Shown here piece after piece: positions 42,215 through 51,298 of a stretch of DNA of 64,000 nt. A program made the position numbers and the translations under genes. Within the stretch, counting starts at the first letter, position 1; each line of letters starts with the position of its first letter. The notes under the pieces were generated by a model. The model saw nothing but the letters and a program-made list of their open reading frames with translations, had not been told where the DNA came from and ran no database searches. The stretch covers positions 3,221,001 to 3,285,000 of the forward strand of contig QKWM01000004.1 in NCBI GenBank assembly GCA_003248315.1, read 5' to 3'. Source of the DNA: Streptomyces sp. SW4 (GTDB lineage Bacteria; Actinomycetota; Actinomycetes; Streptomycetales; Streptomycetaceae).

Positions 42215-43602
42215 TCAGCACTCCCTTTCGTCGGTGAGGTGGTCGCTTAGGGCTTCGCGGGCGGTTTCGCGGTTGAGCTGGAGGTCGCGGGCGATGGTGG
42301 CGGCCAAAGCGGACTCGCCGGGGTGTGGCCGTGGCCGGCGTACTGCCAGTCGGCGAGGACGAGGACGGTGTCCGGCTCGCGGTCGCCCAGACCGAGGGCG
42401 GCGTGTTCCTGTGCGGCGCGGTAGTCGGCGCGTGCCTGGCGGAGGGCGCCGAGGGTGGTGGAGTAGCGGCGGGACTTCGAGGAGAAGTGGCCGCGGAACC
42501 CGAGCATGTGCGCCCAGGCCCACAGCCGGCGGTCCGGATAGAGCGGGTCGAGATCGCGGCAGGCAGTGATCAGGCGGCGGGTGTGGTCGGGGACGCCGTG
42601 GCGGTCGAGTTCCGCTAGTTCGCCGATGCGGCGGTCCAGGGTGCCGGTGTTCTCGGCGGCCTTGGTGGCGTACTTGGCGACGTAGGAGGCGACTGCCTGT
42701 TCGGTGATGTCCGAGCCGTCGCCGAAGGCCTTCACGGGACGTACGTCGAGCTGGGTGCCCCAACGGAAGGTCCGGGCCGGTTGGTCGCCGGCGGCCGGGA
42801 CAGAGACCGAGGTGTAGGAATGGGCCGCGGCTGCGCGGATGGCGTCGGCGAGGAGGTCCACGGTGGCCCAGGACGGCGGAGGGCTGTCGGGCCCGTCGGG
42901 TCCGTCGAGGCGGACCACGGCATGGAAGTGCACAGCACCGCGCTTCTGGAACTCGGCGACCTTGCCGTAGGAGAGCCGGGCGCGCTCGCGCAGTTCCCGT
43001 TGGGTGAGGCCGGCGCGGGCGGCGATCTCGCGGCGGAGCCGGGTGGTGAAGCGCTGCCAGAGCTGTCCGGCGTGGTTGTTGAACAGCACGGCGCCCGCGT
43101 AGTCGTACGTCTCCGGGTCGAGGGCGGTGCCCAGCTCCGGGGCGTCCGGGGCATGGCGGACGCCGCAGCGGCAGACGCCTCGGTCGGGCCGGTTGTGGAC
43201 CGGGCCGAACGACGGCGCGGTGAGCGTGGCGAAGACGCGGGGGTGGTCGCGGACGGTGGCGGGGATGTCCCGGCGGTCGTCCCCGGCGAGGCCGGCGCGG
43301 ATCAGGTGGTAGGTGTCGCCGGCGTAGGTCCAGGCGCAGGCGGGACAGCGGGAGGCTCGGCGGTTGCCGCAGGCGACGCGGAGACGCCCGCCCGGCTCGT
43401 GCTCGGTGGTGTAGTGGTGCAGGGTTTCGCCGGTGGTCTTGTCCTTGTGGAGGACCCAGCCGCGCAGGTGGACGGGGTCGGCGCAGCCGCCGGTGCGCTT
43501 GATCTGGTCTTGCCAGCGGTCGAAGCCGGGGGACCCGGCCACCCGCAGCAGATCGCCGAGGGTGATCGGGTCCAGGCCCGCCGGGGTGGCGGTGTCGGTC
43601 AC
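42215..43602 (-). CDS. RepSA-like HUH replication initiator
   Basis: About 462 residues. GTG at 43602 with GGGAGG 8 nt upstream. Zinc-binding cysteines (RLRVACGNRRASRCPACAWT and CRCGV), the HUH motif in RGAVHFHAVVRLDG and the tyrosine motif YVAKYATKAAE mark a rolling-circle-type initiator that replicates the excised element. A frame break near 42322 precedes the last 35 residues (ESALAATIARDLQ...), one base missing in a G/C run. Downstream are xis and int. Confidence 0.88.
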
Positions 43603-43606
43603 GCGG

Positions 43607-43788
43607 TTACCTCCCGGCCCGGGCGACGGCGGCGGGGTGGTGTGGCCGGTGCCCCGGCAGGTGGGGCAGGCCACGCGGAGGGTGGCGCGGGTGCCGTCCG
43701 GGTGGCGGGTGCCGGTGGTGATGGCGACGGTCGCGAAGCCGTCGCAGTCGCGGCAGATGCGCGCGGTCGGGGCGTGCTGGGGCATCAT
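43607..43788 (-). CDS. small DnaJ-type zinc-finger protein
   Basis: About 60 residues: two CxxCxG-type knuckles, CRDCDGFATV and CPTCRGTGH, as in half of a DnaJ zinc domain. In the sequence as given it runs in frame into Rep. One lost C in the run near 43630 would instead give a TAA at 43607, right in the Rep ribosome site, which I prefer. ATG at 43788 with GAAAGG. Common in AICEs; function unknown. Confidence 0.6.
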
Positions 43789-43879
43789 GGGCGTGCCTTT
43801 CGGGTCCGGTGGATCTGGAAGGTGGTGGAAGGCGCCCGGAGCGGTCGAAACTTGGCGGTAGACGCCGCTCCGGGGGCCG

Positions 43880-44197
43880 TCAGCGACGCTTGGCGTCGGC
43901 GGTGAGCAGGGAGCGCAGGACGACGGCGCAGACGGCGACCGAGGCGCCGGTGATGGCGACCGCCAGGAGCATGGAGACCAGGACCGCGCCGACGACCAGG
44001 ACCACGGCGGTGCCGCCGCCGACGAGGGCGAGCACGGTGCCGGGCGTGAGCTGCACGACCGGGCGGGACTGTGCCGGGGCGACGGGGGCCGGCGGCGTGG
44101 TCGGGGTTCCCGGCGTGATCGTGGTCGGTTCGATGACGGCGGTCGGGGTGACCGTGCCGGTGGGCTGGGGCATGGTCGGGAGCTTGGGCCGGAACAT
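43880..44197 (-). CDS. small membrane protein, Spd-like
   Basis: 105 residues, intact. Pro/Thr-rich N-terminal half (PTGTVTPTAVIEPTTITPGT) then two adjacent membrane helices (TVLALVGGGTAVVLVVGAVL; LLAVAITGASVAVCAVVL). ATG at 44197 after GAAGGAG. Position and form match spread (Spd) proteins, which help intramycelial spreading of Streptomyces elements. Confidence 0.7.
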   Translation of the reverse strand: MFRPKLPTMPQPTGTVTPTAVIEPTTITPGTPTTPPAPVAPAQSRPVVQLTPGTVLALVGGGTAVVLVVGAVLVSMLLAVAITGASVAVCAVVLRSLLTADAKRR

Positions 44198-44217
44198 GAA
44201 CGGTTCTCCTTCGCTGG

Positions 44218-44372
44218 TTACTTGACTGCGGGGTCGATGACGGGGCCAGCAGGCTGTCGGCGAGGAGGTAGCCGCCGAGGAGGAGTACGGCGACCAGCCA
44301 CCAGGGCGGGCGAACGAGCTTGACGCCGAGGACTCCGACGACCAGCAGGGCGAGCCAGAGCGGGACATCCAT
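44218..44372 (-). CDS. very small membrane protein of the AICE
   Basis: About 51 residues, mostly two hydrophobic stretches (MDVPLWLALLVVGVLGVKLV; WWLVAVLLLGGYLLADSLL) and a short tail ending DPAVK. A frame break at about 44250 just before the tail is a one-base loss. ATG at 44372. Probable Spd-type component. Confidence 0.6.
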
Positions 44373-44384
44373 GGCGGCGGCCTC

Positions 44385-44576
44385 CTAGCGGACCTTGCAG
44401 CGGTGGGTGCGGGCGGCGAGCTGGGCGGCGGACTGGCTGGTGTAGTCGGCGGACCAGCCGCAGCCGTCGTTGCTGCACACGGCCGCGTGCTTGGTCTGGC
44501 CGTGGCGGTCGCGGTGGGTGCCGATCTGCACCGGGCCGATCCGCATCACGGAGTGGAAGAAGTCGCGGGCAGGCAT
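44385..44576 (-). CDS. small Cys/His protein of AICE transfer operon
   Basis: 63 residues, intact: MPARDFFHSVMRIGPVQIGT, then AVCSNDGCGWSADYTSQ and ARTHRC, which together can bind zinc. The family is common in AICEs and annotated as mobile element transfer protein. Lies between the Spd-like and DUF2637 genes. Confidence 0.7.
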   Translation of the reverse strand: MPARDFFHSVMRIGPVQIGTHRDRHGQTKHAAVCSNDGCGWSADYTSQSAAQLAARTHRCKVR

Positions 44577-44597
44577 GTCAGTCGGTCTCCTCTCGGA

Positions 44598-45273
44598 TCA
44601 GGTGAGTTGGGCGGCGATGGCGTCGGCCATGTGCGGCGGGACGCCGAGGCGGGCGCGAAGGGTGTCTGTGTCGATCCGGGACCCGGTCCGCTGTTCGTGG
44701 TCGGCGGCGACCTTGCGGGCGTGGTCGACCAGCGCGGCCGGGACCTGAACGGCCGGCGAGGAGGCCGGGGCCGGTTCGGCGACCGGGAGGGCGGGGTCTC
44801 CTCGGGAGGTGTGACGGCCGAGGGTTCCGGGTTCGGCTCGCTCACGGGCTCCGGATCGCGTTCTACTGCCGGGTCCGGGTCTTGGGCGGCGGGCGCCGGC
44901 GGAGCCGGGGGTGGCCGGGTGCGTGGGCGAGCAGGGTGCCGCCGAGGAAGGCGAGGGCAGGCCATCCGGCGACGCCGAGGCGGAGCAGGGCGGGCGGGTC
45001 TTCCAGGTCGAGGAAGCCGGCCGTGGCCACGTTGGCGCCGAGCGAGGCCACCAAAGCGATCAGGAACCAGCACCAGGCCAGCCGGGACGGGCCGTCAGTG
45101 CGGAGTCGGCGCCAGGCGGCGACCAGGAGCAGGTCGACGCTGATCGGGTAGGCCCAGGCCTTCCAGCCGTCCTGCCCGGCAGCGGCGGCAAGGTCATGCA
45201 GGTGGGCGAAGGACAGGGCACCGGCGATCACGGCCTGTACGAGGACGGCATCCGGGCGAAGTGCGGTGCGCAT
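44598..45273 (-). CDS. DUF2637 (SpdB-like) membrane protein
   Basis: About 226 residues. N-terminal DUF2637 with four membrane helices (AVLVQAVIAGALSFAHLHDL, AYPISVDLLLVAAW, AWCWFLIALVASLGANVATA, GWPALAFLGGTLLAH). A Pro/Glu linker and a C-terminal segment DTDTLRARLGVPPHMADAIA resembling a winged helix follow. Two frame breaks, near 44880 and 44795. Transfer-associated; ATG at 45273, 20 bp downstream of traB. Confidence 0.78.
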
Positions 45274-45293
45274 CGCGAGTGAGCTCCCTTCGG

Positions 45294-46648
45294 TCAGGCA
45301 GCGGCCGGGGCCGACTCGACAGCGGGGACCGACGCCGGGGCGGGGATGCCGATGGCCGGCCGGAAGGGCGCCAGGGCGGGCAGGTCCGGGGTGAGGTCTG
45401 CGTGCCGGTTGCAGATGTTCACGGCCTGGCGCAGCGAGGTGTGCGGGGCGCGGATGCGGGCCCAGCCGCCGGACGAGTCGCCGGTGATGGCGATGCCGGG
45501 AGTGTCGGTGGGGATCTGGATCGCAGCCAGCACGGCGTCCGGGGCGATGTCGCCGAAGGCCATGTTCGCCGACGACTCGTCGTTGACGCGGTGCGCGGTA
45601 CGGCCGGTGAGCTGGGCGCGGAGCATGGTGATGCCCTTGCCGAGTTCGGAGCCGAAGCGCTGACCGCAGATCTCCAGGTAGATGCCGGCGGCGCGGCCGA
45701 GCTGGGCGAGCCGGGCCAGAGCGGTGATGATCCGGTCCCGACGCTTCTCCTCGTCGCGGGTCGCGTAGAGGGCGAGTTCGGCGACCTCGTCGACCAGGAC
45801 CACGATCGGCACCGGGCGAAGGTCCTCGGGCAGGGACCAGATGTCGGCGGCGATCTCCGCGTCCGGCACGTCGGCGGTGATCCGCTGCTCGGCCCGGATG
45901 AGCTGGTAGACGTCCTCCATATGGGACACGAGCGCGTCGAGGAGTTCGGCAGCGGTGTCCGGGTTGTCGGCGAGCGCGGAGAACCGGCGGGCCAGCGGGA
46001 ACAGCTCGACCCCCTGCTTGCAGTCGATGCCGACCAGGGCGACCCGTTGCGGAGCCAGCGCGGCCACCAGGTTGCGCTGGTAGACGGACTTGCCGGACTC
46101 CGTGGCCCGAGGGTGAGCCCATGGGGCACGGCCCGGTAGTCGCGGTAGTGCACCGCTCCGTCCTCGCGCAGGGCGACCGGGACCCGCATCGGGTGGGTGT
46201 CGACCTTGCCCGGCATTTGCACCCGCTTGAGCACGTCGTAGCCGGTCATCCGCAGCTCGACCACGCCGGAACGCAGTTCCCGCGAGGTCACGCCGTACAT
46301 GGCGAAGGAGTGCCGCAGCCGGTCACACGAGGCGGCCACGTCGAAGGCGTCCTGACCGGGACGGAGCTTGAGCCGCAGCACCAGCCCGGTTCGGGTCGGT
46401 CGCAGACGCAGGATGCGCGGGGCGCGGGGGCCGGGGATCGGTCGGTTCGTGGCCCGAGCCAGGGTGAGGCGCCAGCGCGAGGGCGGGACCGTCAGCCCGC
46501 AGGCGTCCATGACGGACGCGTACCGGACGAGGACCCGCACCACGGCGAGGGAGACGCCGAAGGTAAGCCAGTACCAGGCGGGGCGCCGCCACCGCAGGAG
46601 ACCCGCGGCGGCGACGACCAGCACCAGGGCGACCAGTGACCAGGTCAT
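45294..46648 (-). CDS. TraB-like FtsK/SpoIIIE DNA translocase
   Basis: About 452 residues. An N-terminal membrane helix pair (SLVALVLVVAAAGLL; YWLTFGVSLAVVRVLV) precedes a RecA-like motor with Walker A GATESGKSV, Walker B IVVLVDEVAEL and a late GGWARIRAPHTSL. Streptomyces elements transfer double-stranded DNA with this single hexameric pump. A frame break at 46108 lies inside Walker A and needs one G. Start ATG 46648, 3 bp after the previous stop. Confidence 0.87.
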
Positions 46649-46650
46649 GG

Positions 46651-47007
46651 TCAGGCCGCCTTCGGCTGCGAGGCGCCGGCGGCGAGGGAGGTCACCGCGA
46701 CCGCGCGGAAGGCGATGCCGTGCCGCTTCTGGCCGTTGAACTCGTTCTCCCACGGCCGGGCGATCAGGCCCGTCAGCGCGACCGGCGTACCCATGGCCAG
46801 CTCACCCGAGATGCCGGACTCGGGGACGGTCACCGACAGGATCTCGACCTCACCGTTGGCCGCGAACATCACGTCGACGGTCGACAGGGCGGACCCGGTC
46901 TCGGCGTCCATCGCACGCTCACCGGTACGGCGGTCCTTCACCTTGGGCTGCGGGGGCTGAGCCACCATCACGGTGGCGGCGGAGGTGTCGACGGGGATCT
47001 GACGCAT
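46651..47007 (-). CDS. SCO3933-family AICE regulatory protein
   Basis: 118 residues, intact, starting MRQIPVDTSAATVMVAQPPQ and continuing RTGERAMDAETGSALSTVDV, SGELAMGTPVALTGLIARPW and GIAFRAVAVTSL. The family is found just upstream of traB in many AICEs. It has OB-fold-like features but no proven activity. First gene of the transfer operon, divergent from the XRE regulator. Confidence 0.75.
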   Translation of the reverse strand: MRQIPVDTSAATVMVAQPPQPKVKDRRTGERAMDAETGSALSTVDVMFAANGEVEILSVTVPESGISGELAMGTPVALTGLIARPWENEFNGQKRHGIAFRAVAVTSLAAGASQPKAA

Positions 47008-47099
47008 CGTCTGTCTCCTGATCTGGCGGGAGTTGAAGCCGCCGTTCGGCGGTGAGATCAGGAGACCGCGAGAGGTAGTGGACGCATCACGGTCTGTAT

Positions 47100-47148
47100 G
47101 GACGTTTAGGGACGTCTGAGCTATCGTCAAAACGTCCCTACGGCGTCC
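47100..47148. promoter_or_regulatory. operator array between the transfer operon and the XRE regulator
   Basis: GGACGT at 47100 and 47110 (10 bp apart) face ACGTCC at 47132 and GCGTCC at 47143. The central pair extends to TAGGGACGT/ACGTCCCTA. It lies in the 157-bp divergent region, so the XRE protein probably binds here to control itself and the transfer operon. Another inverted repeat, CTCCTGATC/GATCAGGAG, lies nearer the transfer operon (about 47015-47063). Confidence 0.6.
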
Positions 47149-47164
47149 CAGGGAAGGGCACGTG

Positions 47165-47895
47165 ATGGCGAACGAGCGTCTGCGCGCGGCGATTTCATCG
47201 AAGGGCGAGACCATCCAGTCCGTTGCACAGCACGTCGGGGTCGATCCCAAGACGGTGGAGCGCTGGATCACGACGGACCGCACGCCGCACCGGGGACACC
47301 GCTGGAAGGCGGCCAACTTCCTGGGCGTCGATGAGGTCTACATCTGGCCCGCCGTTCAGAAGCAGGCCGAAACAGCCAGTACTTCCGAGCTGATCACGTA
47401 CTACCCGCATCGAGGAGCGGTGCCGGCGACCCTGTGGTCATCGCTGATCGAGAAGGCGAAGGACCAGGTCGACATCCTCGTGTACGCGGGGCTGTTCCTC
47501 TTCGACAGCCACCCGGACCTTCCGGACCAACTGGCAGAGAAGGCCAAGGCCGGGGCGCAGATCCGCGTCCTGCTCGGTGACCCGGACTCGGAGATGGTCC
47601 GCCAGCGCGGCGAAGAGGAAGGGATCGGTGACGATCTGGCCGCACGCGCGCGGATCACCCGGCGGTACCTCCAACCGGCGATGACCACGCCCGGTGTCGA
47701 GGTCAGGCTGCACGACACGATCCTCTACAACTCGATCTACCGGTTCGATGACGACGTGCTGGTGAACCCTCACGTACTCGGAGCCCCAGCAGGACAGAAC
47801 CCGGTGCTGCACTTCCGCTACATCCCGGGGCTCGGACCTTCCGGCACTACATGCGGAGCTTCGACTACGCGTGGGAGCGCGGGCGGCCCGAGTAG
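47165..47895 (+). CDS. XRE-family regulator with DUF5919/PLD-like C-terminal domain
   Basis: About 244 residues. N-terminal HTH (ISSKGETIQSVAQHVGVDPK, TVERWITTDRTPHRGHRWKA), then a domain with VDILVYAGLFLFDSHPDLPD, IRVLLGDPDSEMV and a conserved end FRHYMRSFDYAWERGRPE, the DUF5919 pattern. ATG at 47165 after GGGAAGGG. A frame break near 47838 needs one base before the last 20 residues. Likely the KorSA/Pra-type control switch of the element. The Nudix gene follows 47 bp later. Confidence 0.8.
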
Positions 47896-47942
47896 GCAGG
47901 CGCGCTGCGCCGCCCGCCGGCGGAGCGTGTAAGGCTTGGCTC

Positions 47943-48413
47943 ATGGCCCGAGTCGACTACTTCAACGATCCGAACGCCCCGAAGGCGAACAGCATCGTGC
48001 CCTCGGTCACCGCCGTGGCGCTCAACGATGCCGGGGAAGTGTTGCTGATCCACAAGACGGACAACGACCTGTGGGCACTGCCGGGCGGCGGGGTCGACGT
48101 CGGCGAGTCAGCCCCTGACGCCGCGGTACGGGAGACCAAGGAAGAGACCGGCTTCGACGTCGAGGTCACGGGACTGGTCGGCATCTACACCAACCCGGCC
48201 CACGTCATGGCCTACGACGACGGTGAGGTACGCCAGCAGTTCTCGATCTGCTTCCGGGCCCGCATCGTCGGCGGCGAGCTGCGTACGAGCAGCGAGAGCA
48301 AGGAGGTGGCGTTCGTCCACCCCGGTCGGCTGGACGAGCTGAACATCCACCCGTCGATGCGGATGCGGATCGATCGGGGGCTCAGCGGCCGGCCCGATCC
48401 CTACATCGGCTAA
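47943..48413 (+). CDS. Nudix hydrolase, Pif-like
   Basis: 156 residues, intact. The full Nudix box is present from GGGVDVGESAPDAA to VRETKEETGFD (GX5EX7REUXEEXGU). In pSAM2 the Nudix-motif protein Pif gives immunity by blocking incoming transfer. The same position beside the regulator suggests that role. ATG at 47943. Its stop codon overlaps that of the convergent HD gene. Confidence 0.85.
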   Translation: MARVDYFNDPNAPKANSIVPSVTAVALNDAGEVLLIHKTDNDLWALPGGGVDVGESAPDAAVRETKEETGFDVEVTGLVGIYTNPAHVMAYDDGEVRQQFSICFRARIVGGELRTSSESKEVAFVHPGRLDELNIHPSMRMRIDRGLSGRPDPYIG

Positions 48414-48961
48414 CCGCCGAGGCGAGAGCGCGTCCGTTCGACAGCGGCACCGAGATACGGGCGCGCCTTGCTGATCGCGTTGTGCACTTCGCTGCCCGGC
48501 TCGTACCGCTCCAAGATCTCATCAATGCGGCGGTCGAAGTCGAAGGACTGGCCGGCGGGGCCGGTCGTCATGTCCGCGTAGATCAACGCATCCAGCACGG
48601 GAGAGTCCTCCCGCTCGTACACATCCAGCTCAGCAGTCAGACCGCGCTGCTCTGCCTCGTACACGGCGCCGGAGTGGTGGGCGACGAGACACACGAGCCG
48701 GGCAGGTGCCCCGAGCGTCTCAAGGTGGCGGGCACCGTCGAGCGGGTGGAACCCGGTCTGCCGCAGCTCCGGGGCGTAGCCGATGTCATGCAGCCAGGCT
48801 GCGGCGACGAGAAGATCACGGTCCTGTTCGGACACGGCCGCGGAGGCTTCGCGCGCGCGAGCAGCCACCGCCTGTGTGTGCAGCCAGCGGTTCCCGAGCG
48901 GAGGCAACAGCGACTCGGCCAGTTCGGCCGCGCCGTGGGGCGTGTCCAGTCCAGAGGGCAT
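48410..48961 (-). CDS. HD-domain phosphohydrolase
   Basis: 183 residues, intact. HD metal motif in LLVAAAWLHDIGYAPEL with upstream His in NRWLHTQAVAARAREA and later ARLVCLVAHHSGAV and LDALIYADMTTGP (the final Asp). Acts on a nucleotide or phosphate ester; substrate unknown. ATG at 48961 (in-frame GTG at 48970). Often next to the Nudix gene in AICEs. Confidence 0.82.
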   Translation of the reverse strand: MPSGLDTPHGAAELAESLLPPLGNRWLHTQAVAARAREASAAVSEQDRDLLVAAAWLHDIGYAPELRQTGFHPLDGARHLETLGAPARLVCLVAHHSGAVYEAEQRGLTAELDVYEREDSPVLDALIYADMTTGPAGQSFDFDRRIDEILERYEPGSEVHNAISKARPYLGAAVERTRSRLGG

Positions 48962-49379
48962 AGATCGCACCGTAGCCCAGAGAGGGGCGTAGCCGACACC
49001 CCGAGAGTGATCAGCCGGAAACCAGAGCGCGGTAAGACTTTCCCTACTTCATCAAGGCCCGCGCACGGCGCGGGCGCGCGCTGCCTCTGCGGCGCGGCCT
49101 GCCTCCTGTCTGCGCCCCGGCTGGCCGCGCCCGGCGGCGCGCTCGGCGGCTGCGGGCATGAAGTGGGGAGACACTCTCTGTGGCTGGGGCGGTCGGCTCC
49201 ACGGCTTTAGGCAGCCAATTTGGCGCGAGCCTCGAAGATCATGGCCCAAGATCGGGCACTAACGGGCAGGTTCACAAACCTGCCCGATCCGCGGGCTAGC
49301 GTAATGGGCCATGATCACTCGCGCCAAATCAGCTCCAGCCCAAAGCCGTTCCGCCAACCTCGGGAATGCAAACTCGAAC
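48962..49379. other. gap with a nested palindrome, boundary of the AT-rich cargo
   Basis: No supported gene. 49218-49329 is a nested inverted repeat. ATTTGGCGCGAG (49218) pairs with CTCGCGCCAAAT (49318); GATCATGGCCCA (49237) with TGGGCCATGATC (49305); CGGGCAGGTT (49263) with AACCTGCCCG (49277). GATCGGGCA (49250) can alternatively pair with TGCCCGATC (49281). The G+C falls sharply to the right of this point. Confidence 0.7.
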
Positions 49380-50009
49380 TTACATACGCCAGCCATTATC
49401 TTGCAGGAATTGAATGAGCTTCCACATCGAAGTCCACGGATTCTTTTGCTTGCAGTGCGCATGAGGAGGGTAATTCCCATCCAGCACCTTCGCGCGATCC
49501 ACCGCTCCAGGAATTCCGCTAGCTAGATCATCGAAGTTGAATACTTTCGAACTGTAACTGTCGATCTCTTGCTCCGCTAGCTGGCATATCTTCTTCGTCG
49601 TGTAATGACGATTGCAATCCTTGAGGTGAAGGATGAGCCACAGTTCAAAGCAGGGATTAGATACGGCGCATTGAATGTCGGCGGCGCGCGCGAGCTTTAG
49701 TGCCGAATCCAAGCTCGCGTGCGGCTCGGGAGCCTCAACGTCGAAAATGCACCACACTGCATCGTATGGATCCGTTTGGCGTGACTCCTCTTTCCGCTTT
49801 TTCGCACCCCGAACAATCTCCAATGGATTGCCGTTGCGATTTCCGGGGTCAATTACAATAGGAGCCCTCGCCTCTCTAAGTAGCTTACGAATTCCGTTGA
49901 TGTAAAGCCGCTCAGTCTCGGCACCCTCGAAGTAAACCAGGAATCGTTTGTTCGGATCTCTTCTCTGGTAGGCTTTGCGGTTCCGGTCGAGCTTGTTCCT
50001 TGGCGGCAT
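49380..50009 (-). CDS. RloB-family TOPRIM-like protein (candidate defence effector)
   Basis: 209 residues, intact. RloB pattern: basic N-terminus MPPRNKLDRNRKAYQRRDPN, FLVYFEGAETERLYINGI (acidic TOPRIM motif FxEGxxTE), AVWCIFDVEAPEPH (D-x-E) and VSNPCFELWLILHL. RloB proteins pair with AAA ATPases; AbiLii of the AbiL abortive-infection pair is of this kind, and PARIS uses a similar TOPRIM effector. ATG at 50009 after GAGG, 8 nt after the ATPase stop. Codon choice and base content are much more AT-rich than all neighbours, so it was acquired recently. Confidence 0.85.
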   Translation of the reverse strand: MPPRNKLDRNRKAYQRRDPNKRFLVYFEGAETERLYINGIRKLLREARAPIVIDPGNRNGNPLEIVRGAKKRKEESRQTDPYDAVWCIFDVEAPEPHASLDSALKLARAADIQCAVSNPCFELWLILHLKDCNRHYTTKKICQLAEQEIDSYSSKVFNFDDLASGIPGAVDRAKVLDGNYPPHAHCKQKNPWTSMWKLIQFLQDNGWRM

Positions 50010-50017
50010 ACTAAACC

Positions 50018-51298
50018 TCAGGCGACAATCTCCGAAACAACTTCGGCAAGAAGGGACTCATCGAAGAACGGCAGGGCTCCGTAGCGGCCGCCAAGATACC
50101 GCTTTTCGATATTCTCAATCGACCGAACCTTGAATCCAGCCAAAGGAAAGAGCTGTGTGGCTCCGCCCACCTTCTCGGTCAGCCACACCTGGTCGCGGCG
50201 CAGACGCGCCACAGCATCAGGGCCGAGCAGTGCCGCATCATGAGTGTTGAATACCAGCTGTGCACCGTTCGGATTCGTGCGCTCTTCTTGGAACAACCGC
50301 ACGAATTGACCGGCCAGGTGGTGATGTAGTCGTGCGTCAAGTTCATCAATCACCAGAACGCTACCTGTTCGCAGCGTTGAGATAATGGGACCCGTGACGC
50401 CGAGCCATGTCTTGGTTCCACTCGATTCATAGTCCAGAGGCAGGGTAAACTCCTTTCCGCCATGCTTATGGGAGATTTCTACTTCAAGCCCCATGGAGAC
50501 CTGACTGGGCGAGACTTCGGTATTCTCGATAGCACTGATGAGCTCGGCCAGCTTGGCCGCGTGCTCTGGCGCCAGTTTGTTATCAGAGAATTTGACGCCA
50601 TCTGCACCGAGATCCGCATACTTCAGCAGTGCCAAAATAGCTTTAGATCCGTGCTTCTCCAGCAAGTGGCGAGTTTCTCGGAGTCGGCCGTCAAAGTTCC
50701 CTTCGGTGGCAATGCGGAGATTTGACTCAAACCAGTCATGCACTGGCTTGAGCTGACCGTGATTGTTGGCCGCAGCGGCAGAGAGGTAAAGACTGTTCGG
50801 CCGCACCATCTTTTCAATCTGTTTCCTCTGGCCGTGCAGCGTTGGACCAAAGTGGATTGGCTCTCCGAGTTTCCTTTCGAAGATTCTCCGTGGACGCCCT
50901 TCGGGAAATGCGAATAGCCACTCATCCGTAAACTTATCGGATTCACATAGGAATCCGTATTCATACCTCACGCCATCGGCGACGATCTCAATTTCAAACT
51001 TACTAGGCTCCCTACTCTTATGGGGGTCTAGTAGGAATGGGCGACGAGGGATCTCATCGGACGGACGCCACCGCTGATGCGAGTCCGTCACGGCCCGCTT
51101 CATGAAACCAAGGGCAGAAACGATGTTACTTTTCCCTGATGCGTTGGGTCCGAAGATACCTACGCAAGGGAGGGTCATGTGATTCGACTCTGGGACAGGG
51201 CGCACCGCAAGATCGTCATGGCGATCAGCAGCGATCGCGCTGAACTCCTGCTCATCGCGGATCGATGCGAAGTTGGCCACCGCGAAGCGAAGTAGCAT
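50018..51298 (-). CDS. AAA/ABC-type ATPase (RloA/AbiLi-like) of the defence pair
   Basis: 426 residues, intact. SMC/ABC-like ATPase of the COG1106 AAA_15/AAA_21 kind: MLLRFAVANFASIRDEQEFS, Walker A GIFGPNASGKSNIVSAL, Walker B SVLVIDELDARLHHH, H-loop FNTHDAALLG and a C-terminal segment YLGGRYGALPFFDESLL. The ATG at 51298 follows a perfect AGGAGG, which decides the start over longer frames. It probably senses a phage trigger and restrains or activates the RloB partner. Same low G+C as rloB. Confidence 0.86.
   Translation of the reverse strand: MLLRFAVANFASIRDEQEFSAIAADRHDDLAVRPVPESNHMTLPCVGIFGPNASGKSNIVSALGFMKRAVTDSHQRWRPSDEIPRRPFLLDPHKSREPSKFEIEIVADGVRYEYGFLCESDKFTDEWLFAFPEGRPRRIFERKLGEPIHFGPTLHGQRKQIEKMVRPNSLYLSAAAANNHGQLKPVHDWFESNLRIATEGNFDGRLRETRHLLEKHGSKAILALLKYADLGADGVKFSDNKLAPEHAAKLAELISAIENTEVSPSQVSMGLEVEISHKHGGKEFTLPLDYESSGTKTWLGVTGPIISTLRTGSVLVIDELDARLHHHLAGQFVRLFQEERTNPNGAQLVFNTHDAALLGPDAVARLRRDQVWLTEKVGGATQLFPLAGFKVRSIENIEKRYLGGRYGALPFFDESLLAEVVSEIVA

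Noticed and set aside
42215..43788. Natural fusion of the DnaJ-type zinc protein with Rep
   Set aside because: A strong ribosome site precedes the Rep GTG, and one lost C would restore a separate stop exactly there. Kept as two genes.
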